Shown here one piece after another: positions 24,650-33,400 of a stretch of 61,901 nucleotides of DNA (its first letter is position 1; the number at the start of each line of letters is the position of its first letter). A program made the position numbers and the translations under genes. This stretch comes from Anaerolineaceae bacterium. GTDB taxonomy: Bacteria > Chloroflexota > Anaerolineae > Aggregatilineales > Phototrophicaceae. The notes under the pieces are model-generated. The model had not been told where the DNA came from and searched no databases. It worked only from the letters and a program-made list of their open reading frames with translations. Location: NCBI GenBank assembly GCA_007693385.1, contig REDR01000077.1, positions 1 through 61,901 of the forward strand. The letters are read 5' to 3'.

Positions 24650-26509
24650 TTATGAATCGTCGTCATCGTCGGCGAGTAGCGCCGCCAATTCCGGATCAAT
24701 GAACAATTGCGCGGTGTGTGTGCCCTTCTTGCGCCCGATCACCTGATACACGGTATCCATCGGATAGCGCGGGCTGGTCTTCTGGATGGGGCGCGGCTCG
24801 CATTCAAAATAATCGGAAATCGCGGTGTAGGTGGCCGGACTGATGATGATTTCGCCGGGCCCGGCGTTGGCTTCCAGCAGTTTCGCCACGCTGACCGCTT
24901 CGCCCAGCGCGGTGAATTCCTGCCGGTCAGCACTGCCGACATTGCCTAGAAACGCGGTGCCGGTGTGAATGCCGATGCCGTAATACAGCCTGCGGTCTTC
25001 CGGCATGACTTCGTGCAGGGCGAACAGATCATAGATGATGCTGGTGGCGGCACGCACCGCCCGCAGAGCGTGATCTTCTTGCGGGTTTAACTGTGTGTTG
25101 AATAGGCCGGTTACGGCGTCGCCCATGTATTTGTCGATGATGCCTTCGTATAGGTTGATGCCGTCGCTGGCTAAGCTCAAATACTGGTTGATGATCTCCA
25201 TCAGTTTTTCCGGCGGCAGATGCTCGCTGAAAGACGTGAAGCCGCGCACATCGGTAGCGATCACCGTCACGGTGCGCTCTTGCCCTTTGACGTTGGCGTC
25301 GTCAATACTGCTGAAGTTCTTGACGAGCGGGCCGGGCAGATAGCGCTGAAGCTCGGTCAATTGTTCTTCGCGCTGGCGCGTCTCGGTCAGGTCGTCAATC
25401 ACGATGGTGACGCCTTGCGTGCGCCCGTCGGCCTCAATCAAACTGCTGACGATCACATTCCAGAAGCGCCCCACGTTATCGTCTGATTTAGGCGACATTT
25501 CCAGCAAGCGCTGTTTGCCATCTTCACGCACGCGGCGGATCGCCTCATATAGCGAGACGTTGACTTGCGGCAACACATCATTCAGCGATGCGCCGATGGG
25601 TTGCGCGTCGTCGGGCAGGTTGAGCAGATGGCGGGCGCTGGCATTGCAGGTCATGATGTGGCCGTCGGCGTCCACCGTGATGACGCCGTTAGCGATGGAG
25701 TCAAACACGTTGTCCATCAGGTCGCGCATGGCGGTTACATAGTCGAGTTGCTGGTTGGCTTCTTCAAATAGGCGGGCGTTTTCGATGGCGACGGCGGCTT
25801 GATCGGAAAACGCTTCGAGCGTCTCCAGATCGCCCGGACGGAATAGGCCAGCCATGATGCGATTGTCGCAATACACCACGCCGATCACCTCATCCCGCGC
25901 CTTGAGTGGCACGGCGAGGATGCTCCGCAGGGCGAAGCCGACCACGCTCTGCTGGCTACGGTAACGCGCATCCTGACTGGCGTTGTCGGTCAGCACGGCG
26001 GTGCCGGTGCTGGCGACTTCGTTGACGATGGTCTGGCTGACGATCAATGCACGCTGGCCGTCGCTGGGGGATTCGTCGGCGTCGTCCTTGCCGGTCAGCG
26101 CTCGCTGGTCGATGCCCCGCGCCACGCGGAACTGGTCGAATTCGCCGGTTTCGCGGTTCTTCAACACGATGTAACCGCGCTCCGCGCCGGTCAGTTGAAT
26201 GACGGTATCCATCACCTGCTCTAGCACGCTGTCGGTGTCGCGGGTGGAGTTAATCAGCGCGGTGGTATCAGCCAGCGCCCGCAACCTGCCCAGCTCCATG
26301 TCGGTTTCCTTCGCCTGACGATCCAGCCCTCTGGTGCGCGACTGGATATTTTGCAGATGATCCAGCACGCCGGAAGGCGGATGCAGGCCGCTTTGCTCTA
26401 GTTGAGCGTAAACCTTGCTCAACTGTATCTGCGCCGCCTCGGCTTTCTGCCGCAGACGCTCGATTAAATCCGCCGTTGTCGGGCTACCGTTTGATCTATC
26501 GTCGGACAT
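24650..26509 (-). CDS. GAF-PAS class III nucleotidyl cyclase, metal-site subunit
   Basis: 619 residues. There is a short N-terminal coiled coil (about 10-70), a GAF domain (about 75-245), a PAS-like domain (about 265-380) and a class III cyclase domain (about 405-575). Both metal-binding aspartates are present (Asp420 in ATDVRGFT; Asp464 in DKYMGDAV), as is the purine-site Lys in IDKYMG. The transition-state pair Asn...Arg (normally VNxAxRLE) reads Ser540...Leu544 in AVSVAKLLE. A homodimer should therefore be inactive. It is coupled by a 1-bp overlap (TAATG) to the upstream cyclase, which shows the reverse pattern, so a heterodimer is expected. There are no membrane segments; the GAF domains suggest a small-ligand or redox input. 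Confidence 0.88.
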   Translation of the reverse strand: MSDDRSNGSPTTADLIERLRQKAEAAQIQLSKVYAQLEQSGLHPPSGVLDHLQNIQSRTRGLDRQAKETDMELGRLRALADTTALINSTRDTDSVLEQVMDTVIQLTGAERGYIVLKNRETGEFDQFRVARGIDQRALTGKDDADESPSDGQRALIVSQTIVNEVASTGTAVLTDNASQDARYRSQQSVVGFALRSILAVPLKARDEVIGVVYCDNRIMAGLFRPGDLETLEAFSDQAAVAIENARLFEEANQQLDYVTAMRDLMDNVFDSIANGVITVDADGHIMTCNASARHLLNLPDDAQPIGASLNDVLPQVNVSLYEAIRRVREDGKQRLLEMSPKSDDNVGRFWNVIVSSLIEADGRTQGVTIVIDDLTETRQREEQLTELQRYLPGPLVKNFSSIDDANVKGQERTVTVIATDVRGFTSFSEHLPPEKLMEIINQYLSLASDGINLYEGIIDKYMGDAVTGLFNTQLNPQEDHALRAVRAATSIIYDLFALHEVMPEDRRLYYGIGIHTGTAFLGNVGSADRQEFTALGEAVSVAKLLEANAGPGEIIISPATYTAISDYFECEPRPIQKTSPRYPMDTVYQVIGRKKGTHTAQLFIDPELAALLADDDDDS

Positions 26510-28260
26510 TACGCTTTGAAAACCTCATAAACTTTAGCTGGCTGGCGGCGTCCTTTGACCTGTAGCGGCTGACCGGGGATCAGGCGGATGTGGTCGGGTT
26601 GGCCGCCCGCGATGATGTGCTGGTAGGTGGCTTCGCTGATGAGAATCTGGCCGGATTGCGCGTTCTCTTCCAGTCGTTTGCACAGGTTGATGGTGTCGCC
26701 GATGGCGCTGAACTCGCGGCGCGTCAGACTGCCGACATTGCCCAGCGTGGCCTCGCCGGTGTGGATGCCGACGCGGTAAAAGTGCGGATCAGGGTTGATG
26801 CCCTGCTCACGATAGAACGCGATGAACGCCTCGCGCAGGTCTAGCGCGGCTGAAATGGCGCGGAGCGCATGATCTTTCATCGGGTTCAATTGGCTGTTGA
26901 ATAGCGCCATGACCACATTACCCATATATTTATCAATCAGCCCTTTGCTCTGGTGAATGCTGTGTGTGGCGCGGCTGAGATACTGATTCAGATGCTCCAT
27001 GACGGCACGCGGGCTATAATGCGGCGGCAGAGTCTCAAGCGGGCGCACCTCGACGAACAAGCAGGTGATCTCCCGTTTTTCGCCGCCCAGCGCCAACCGT
27101 GAAATCGTGTGGATGTTGTCCACCATTTCCGGCGGCAGATAGCGGCGGATGATGCGTAACGTTTCCTCGCCGACTTTCTTCTCGGTCATGTCGTCCAGTA
27201 CCAGCGCCAGCCCGGACTCGCCGCGCAGGGGCGAGAGCTTGATACTCAAGGCGACGCGACGGCGCGGCGTCTGTAATTCGGCCTCTAGCGTCTGGTCGTC
27301 GCCGCGCTCGCGGATTTGCGCCAGATGGTGGTTCATGTCGGCGCTGATGTTGGGCATGATGCCGACTAGCGGCTGGCCGATGACCTCACCGGCTTGTTGT
27401 TGCAGGATGTTCTCGGCGGCGCGGTTGAACAGCGTGATGTTGTGTCCGGCGTCCGTCGTCACCACGCCGCTACCGATGGAGGCGAACACGTTATCCATCA
27501 GGCGCTTCATCTGCTGAATCTCGGCCAGAGTCGCGGCGATGCTGGCGAACAGGCGGGCGTTTTCCATCGCAATCGACATCTGATTGGCGAAAGCGGAAAG
27601 CAGGCGCTTCTCGCGTCCGGTGAACACGCCCGCCCGCAAGCGATTGTCCACGTACACCACGCCGATGATCTGCCCTTTGTGGCGCAACGGCACACACAAC
27701 ACCGAGCGCAGAACCATCTGTGCGATGCTCTCGCCGGTTTGCAGGCGTTCATCTTGATAGGCGTTGTCGGTCAGTAGCGGTTCGCCACTGATGAGTACCT
27801 CGCGGATGATGGTCTGGCTGATGGTGGGCGTACTGCCGCCTTGCTTGGGCGCGACATCGCTCTCGCGGGCGACGCGGAATTCAAATTCGCCCGTCGCTTG
27901 ATTTTGCAGGATGATATAGCCGCGTTCGGCGCGGGTCAGGTCGGTGATGACATCCATCGCCTGTAATAGCATGGTGTCCACGTCAAACGACGAGTTAATC
28001 ATCGCCGACATCTGCACCAGAAAGCGCAGTTGCCCCAGTTCAGTTTGATCGTGGTAGATGGCTTTTTCCAGCGTGGTGACTTCCGCCGATAGTTGCTCGA
28101 CGGCGTGCATCAGCGCGGGCGGGAGCGCCACGCCTTGCGATTTCAGCCAATCGTATTGACCGCGCAAGGACATCACGCAGGATTCGATCAAGTCGCGTAT
28201 CTGCGCGGCTTCGGACAACATAGACGACATAGCGGATGATGGGTTTTGCTTAGAAGACAT
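26509..28260 (-). CDS. GAF-PAS class III nucleotidyl cyclase, transition-state subunit
   Basis: About 583 residues from ATG 28260 (an in-frame ATG at 28302 is possible; neither has a strong ribosome site). It has the same architecture as its downstream neighbour: helical N-terminus, GAF (about 80-240), PAS-like (about 250-370), cyclase (about 385-560). Here the first metal aspartate is Glu404 (FVEVRPL) and the second is Asn448 (DKYMGNVV). The Asn525...Arg529 transition-state pair (TINLCKRLE) and the purine-site Lys are intact. It cannot bind both catalytic metals alone. It is the first gene of a two-gene operon, and its stop overlaps the next start by one base. The nucleotide product (cAMP or cGMP) is not certain. 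Confidence 0.88.
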   Translation of the reverse strand: MSSKQNPSSAMSSMLSEAAQIRDLIESCVMSLRGQYDWLKSQGVALPPALMHAVEQLSAEVTTLEKAIYHDQTELGQLRFLVQMSAMINSSFDVDTMLLQAMDVITDLTRAERGYIILQNQATGEFEFRVARESDVAPKQGGSTPTISQTIIREVLISGEPLLTDNAYQDERLQTGESIAQMVLRSVLCVPLRHKGQIIGVVYVDNRLRAGVFTGREKRLLSAFANQMSIAMENARLFASIAATLAEIQQMKRLMDNVFASIGSGVVTTDAGHNITLFNRAAENILQQQAGEVIGQPLVGIMPNISADMNHHLAQIRERGDDQTLEAELQTPRRRVALSIKLSPLRGESGLALVLDDMTEKKVGEETLRIIRRYLPPEMVDNIHTISRLALGGEKREITCLFVEVRPLETLPPHYSPRAVMEHLNQYLSRATHSIHQSKGLIDKYMGNVVMALFNSQLNPMKDHALRAISAALDLREAFIAFYREQGINPDPHFYRVGIHTGEATLGNVGSLTRREFSAIGDTINLCKRLEENAQSGQILISEATYQHIIAGGQPDHIRLIPGQPLQVKGRRQPAKVYEVFKA

Positions 28261-28365
28261 AAGACGCACACGATCCCAACACGGATAAACCGATGACCAC
28301 ATCTATTCAATATACCAGTGCAGTATAATAGCCTTTGTGAACGGATGCAAATAAACAAGCGTCAG

Positions 28366-28440
28366 GCGTGGATATAGCACGCTACGCCCCTACAATTTCC
28401 CGATAAACGTCTGTAGGGGCGGGATGGATTGCGCCGGATA
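28366..28440. repeat. Dispersed palindromic repeat, both modules
   Basis: In the 266-bp gap between the cyclase operon and the acyl-CoA synthetase. A TAGCACGCTACGCCCCTAC module (28375-28393) is followed by ATAAACGTCTGTAGGGGCG (28403-28421) and a decayed ATGGATTGCGCC half. The 19-bp stretch from ATAAACG is identical to the one at 43214. Nothing else is evident in the gap besides a TATAAT at 28324-28329. Confidence 0.7.
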
Positions 28441-28526
28441 GGATTTGCGTCCACATCGCCGCGTTATGCGTTACAATCGACGGTGAGAGAACGCACGAGA
28501 AAAACGCAAAAAGGATTTTATGCAAA

Positions 28527-30353
28527 ATGACCGATTTAGACGCCACGTTAGACGCCACCACCCGCCAGAACATCCGCGCCGCGCAGACGCTCAACGGCCA
28601 GCCGCCGGATAAACGTCTGGTGCCGTTCCGCAACATCCGCCACGCGATGGCGCTACAGGCCAAGACCGCCGGACGCCGCCCGTTCATGATTCACATTGAC
28701 GGCGACGGAGGGCGCGAAGAACTGGACTTCGCCGACTTTAACATTCGCGTGCATCAAACCGCTAACTTCCTGCATGATGATCTCGGCGTGCGGCGCGGGG
28801 ATCGCGTGGCGACCATTGCCTATAATCACAGCGAGACCGCCATCGTGTATTTCGCCTGCTGGGTGATCGGCGCGGCGGTTGCGCCGCAGAATGTCGCGGA
28901 GGACGATCAGCGCATCGCGTTCATACTCCGCAACAGCGAAGCGGTGGTGTGTCTGGTGCGCGGCGATTATCTGCAACGCGCCGAGCGCATCATCAACGGC
29001 GATCCCGCCGACGGGCTAGGCGTTCCCAATATCCGCGAGATCGTCACGATGGGCGGCGCGGCGCAACCGGATTACAAGCACTTCAACGACATGGTGAAGA
29101 ACCTGCCGGAGACGTATCTCGGCGACGGTGCGCCGGTCAAATCCGCCGACGACAGCGTGAAAGACGTGGACGACGGCACCATCGCCGGATTAGATGACGA
29201 GGCGTTGCTAGTCTACACAAGCGGCACAACCGGCGCGCCGAAAGGCGTGGTACTGACGCAATACAATCTGCTGGTGGACGCCAGCGCCATCGCCAGCGCA
29301 CAGGCGATCACCGGCGGCCAGCGTATGATGTGCGTCCTGCCGATACATCACGTTAACGGCATCGTGGTCACGCTGGTGACGCCGTTGCTGGTCGGCGCGT
29401 CTACCGTGCTGAACCGCGCTTTTTCCGCCAGCCGCTTCTGGGAGACGGTGGCGCGGGAGCGTGTGAACGTCGTCAGCGTGGTGCCGACATTGCTACAATT
29501 CCTGCTGGAACATGCCGAGCGCCAGCGCGCAACGGGGGAGAGCATCTTCGGCGCGGGCATCACCCGCCGCGATCTGACGTTCTTCCGGCATTTCGTGTGT
29601 GGCGCGGGCACGCTGGCGATCTCGCTGGCGCGGGCGTTCGAGAACACATTCGGCTATCCGATCCTGCACGGCTACGGCCTCAGCGAGACGACGTGCTATT
29701 CGTGCTTTCTGCCCATCGACATCAGCTGGGAGGCGCATCAGGCATGGCTACAGGCGCACGGCTACCCCAGCATCGGCATTCCGGTGCATACCAACGAGAT
29801 GGCGATCTTCAGCGCGGACGGAAGCGGCCAGCGTTTGCCCGCCGGAGAGCGCGGCGAAATCTGCATACGCGGCCATAACGTGATGAAATACTACTTCCAG
29901 CGCCCGGACGCCAACGCCGAGACGTTCAAATTCGGCTGGTTTCGCAGTGGCGACGAAGGCTTTTACATTGAGGACGAGCGCGGCCGGCCGTTCTTCTTCA
30001 TCACCGGACGCATCAAAGAGCTAATCAATCGCGGCGGCGTCAAGTTCAGCCCGTTCGATATTGAGGAGGTTCTGCTGGAAATCCCGGGCGTCAAAGTCGG
30101 GCTGGCGGTGGCCTTCCCGAATACGTATTACGGCGAGGAAGTCGGCGCGTACATCGTGCCCGAACCCGGCGCTGAACTTTCTGCAGAAGCGATTCTGGCG
30201 CATTGTCGGGCGGCGATGACGTTCGAGAAGTCGCCGAAGGTGGTGGTTTTTGGTGAGGAGATACCGGTCACATCGACCGGCAAATACCAGCGCCTACGCC
30301 TGACTGATTTATTCAGCGCGTGGCAAGAGACGCAATTCCGCGACGCGAAATGA
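28527..30353 (+). CDS. Acyl-CoA synthetase (AMP-forming, ANL superfamily)
   Basis: 608 residues. The adenylate-forming motif VYTSGTTGAPKGVV lies at about 229-242. A5-type YGLSETTC, A7 GWFRSGDEGF and the A8 hinge RIKELINRGG follow, and the A10 lysine is in STGKYQRLRL near the C-terminus. It activates a carboxylic acid to acyl-AMP and then to the CoA thioester; chain-length preference is not readable. AAAGGA lies upstream of the ATG. Together with the acyl-CoA dehydrogenase and hydratase it could feed beta-oxidation. It converges with the PBP-like gene across a 26-bp palindrome. Confidence 0.9.
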   Translation: MTDLDATLDATTRQNIRAAQTLNGQPPDKRLVPFRNIRHAMALQAKTAGRRPFMIHIDGDGGREELDFADFNIRVHQTANFLHDDLGVRRGDRVATIAYNHSETAIVYFACWVIGAAVAPQNVAEDDQRIAFILRNSEAVVCLVRGDYLQRAERIINGDPADGLGVPNIREIVTMGGAAQPDYKHFNDMVKNLPETYLGDGAPVKSADDSVKDVDDGTIAGLDDEALLVYTSGTTGAPKGVVLTQYNLLVDASAIASAQAITGGQRMMCVLPIHHVNGIVVTLVTPLLVGASTVLNRAFSASRFWETVARERVNVVSVVPTLLQFLLEHAERQRATGESIFGAGITRRDLTFFRHFVCGAGTLAISLARAFENTFGYPILHGYGLSETTCYSCFLPIDISWEAHQAWLQAHGYPSIGIPVHTNEMAIFSADGSGQRLPAGERGEICIRGHNVMKYYFQRPDANAETFKFGWFRSGDEGFYIEDERGRPFFFITGRIKELINRGGVKFSPFDIEEVLLEIPGVKVGLAVAFPNTYYGEEVGAYIVPEPGAELSAEAILAHCRAAMTFEKSPKVVVFGEEIPVTSTGKYQRLRLTDLFSAWQETQFRDAK

Positions 30354-30360
30354 TCGCGTG

Positions 30361-30386
30361 CAGGGGCGCAATGCATTGCGCCCCTG
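30361..30386. terminator. 26-bp perfect palindrome, bidirectional terminator/dispersed repeat
   Basis: CAGGGGCGCAATG followed by its exact reverse complement, between two convergent genes. It is the most perfect copy of the CAAT-module repeat found across the window. Confidence 0.8.
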
Positions 30387-30401
30387 TTGCGTTGCGCTCG
30401 A

Positions 30402-33400
30402 TTAATCTTCGTCTTCCGGCACGATGAACCCGCCACCCTCATCGGCGGGCGGCAATTCGTCGAACGGAAGCGGCGTGTCTACCGGCGCGAAAGTCGGCGG
30501 CGGCGGATCGGTGGGCGGCGGTGGTTCGGTAGCCGTCGGCACCGGCGTCGGCGTCGGCTCCGGGTTGTTGACGATGACATTGGACACCGTGCGATACACA
30601 AAGCCGTCGTTGGCGTTGTTCGCCCGCACCCATAGCCGGATGGTGTACGCGCCGTTATTGTATGATGTCGTGTCCCAGACGGTCAGCGTGGAGTCGGCTT
30701 CCGGTAGTGGCGATGTGGATGTGGTGATGGTGCGGAAGTCGTTGGTGCCTTCCAGCGCGATTTGCACTTCAAATTGACGGAATTCGCGCTCGCCGACCTG
30801 CCCGCGAATCGGCACTTCGCCCTGTACCGTCTGGCTACCCTGCGGCGATGAGATACGCGCCGTCGGGATGACCACATTCACATCGCACGATTGAGTCGGC
30901 GGTGCTTCAACCGGCGTCGGCAGACCGATTCTGCGGGCGTATTGTTGCCCCTGCTGGGTGCGGTTCAGCCACGCGATGGCGGTGGGGTCGTCAATGTTGG
31001 CGAATTGGCGCGTGTCGCGGTTGTCGGGGCAATTGTTATTGGCGATCAAGCCCGACCATGTATCAATCTCCCGCGTGACGATGAAGCTCTCGTCGCCATC
31101 CGGCGCGGGCGGGCGACGATCTGTGATGAATTCCACGTTACCGATACGAGCGCAGTTATTGCCGGGCGGCACTGTGCCGGTATCCAGACAGCCTTGCGCC
31201 TGCAACACGCCGCCCGGACGCTGGAATGAGCCGGTTTCCGTGCCGGAGACCGCATTCCGCATGACCTGATTCCATAGCGGCGCGGTGGCGTTGAAGCCGG
31301 TCAGGTTGTTGAGCACCGGATCGCGGTTATTGTTGCCCAGCCACACGCCGACGACGCGATTAGTCGAGAAGCCAATCGTCCACAGGTCGCGGCTACCCTC
31401 TGATGTGCCGGTCATCACGCCGGTGCGCACGTTGGGCACGACAAGCGGCGAATCCGACGGGAAACGCGGCTGGCGGGCGCTGTTGTCGGAGAGGATGCTC
31501 TGCAACAGGTAGGCCACCTCCGGCGATATGACGCGATTCGGTTGCGGCGTCAGGTTGGATGGCACCGGAATCGGGTTGTTGTTGGCGTCGGTGATGCTCT
31601 CAATAGCGGCCAACTCGAACATATTGCCGTTGTTGGCGATGGCGCCGTATACCTGCATCAGATCGTTTAATTGCACTTCGGTTGTGCCTAGCGCGGCATC
31701 AGTGCGGAAGGTGGCATCCGCCGCGAATTCAATACCCATGCGCTCCGCATAGATGCGGAAACGCTCCGCGCCGCCGAAGTTCGCCAGCAGTTTGACCGCC
31801 GGAATGTTCAGTTGATTGCCGAGCGCGAAGCGTGCGCTGACCGCGCCGTTGATCGCCCCGCCCGCGTTGCGAATCGCGGTGCCATCGGGGAAGGCTGTCG
31901 GCACGTCCCAGAGGATGGTGGCCGGTGTGATGTATTCGTTGGGCGATAACGAGCCGCTCGCGTCGCGGTCAAGCCCTTCAAACGCCATCGCGTAGATGAT
32001 CGGCTTGATGACATCGGCGGGCAAGCGGAATGTGCTGGCCTTATCTTCCTGACCGCTCACGGATTCGTCATCATAGTCAGGACTGCCGACTAGCGCCAGA
32101 ATCGCGCCGTTGCGCGGGTCTGTAACCATGATCGCGCCGGTATCGACGCCGTTAGGCCGCAGTTCGGCCACGCGCCGCGCCAGCGCCTCCTCTGCTTGTG
32201 CTTGCAGGCCACGATCTAGCGTCGTGGTCACGCGGTAGCCGCGCCGGTAGATGTCTTCGCCGAATGTCTCCTGTAGCAAGTCCTGCACCAGCGTGACGAA
32301 GTGCGGGAAGTCGCTGGTCGTGCCGCGCACTTGCGTGCGTAGATAGCGGATCACCCGCGATTGATCGAGCGCTGATTGCGGCGAATTAACATCCGAATCG
32401 CTGATGCACAGTTGCGGCGCACCGCCCGCCGGTAAAGGCGACGACGCGAAAGTGATACAGCCGACATCGGCCATCGTTTGCATCGCGCCGCGCATCTGAT
32501 CGAGTGCCGCCTCGCGGTTGGTGATCGGGTTGAGCGCGGTGGGCGAACGGGTGATGACCGCCAGTAACGCCGCCTGCGGATACGTCAATTCGGCGGCGCT
32601 GTTGACCAGATCATCGCGCTCGAAATAGAAGCGAGTCGCGGCCTCGACGCCGTGATTCTGGTTGCCGAAGAACAGCACATCATTGATGTAGAATTCCAGC
32701 AATTGCGCCCGCGTGTACTGGCGCGTCAATTCGTTGGCGACCACCTGCTCGTGCATCCGGCGCTCGTCCTCATTGACGAATTGCCGGTCACGCAGTACCA
32801 GCGAACGCGCTAATTCCAATGTGATCGGGCTGGTTTCTACTTCCGGGCTACCGGCTACCAGATTCGACCAGAACGCGCCGAGTCGCGTGGTGAAGCCCCA
32901 TTCACTCGCCTCGTAGAAGTCGGGGTCAGAGAGCGACAGGAGCGCGTGGATAAAATAAGGCGATACTTCATTGAGCGTCACCGGACGGCGCACATCGCCG
33001 CCGCGTGATAGCTCGGCTATCTGGTTGCCGTCACGATCCAGCAAGACCACCGTCTGGAAGGTGTCCTCGCGTTCCATCGTGGCAAGACCGGCGACGCGCT
33101 CCTCCCATTCGTTGGCGACGTTCTGATACCACAAGATCGCCATGCCGACGAAACCACCGGCCACCAGCAAGATCAAACCGGCCACCAGCGCCCCGACCAG
33201 CGAGAAATTCCGCACGGCGGAACGACGCGCACGTTCGCGGGCTTTTTCGTAGACTTCGCCCTCGTCGTATTCGTCGTATTCGTAGTCGGGCGGCTCGGTC
33301 TGCTCATAGGCGGAACTGACTCCGCCCGCGCTACCATAGCCGACAGGCTCGGCCATCACCGTGCCGCCGTCAGCATGGGCGGGCGATGGCATGGTGGCCG

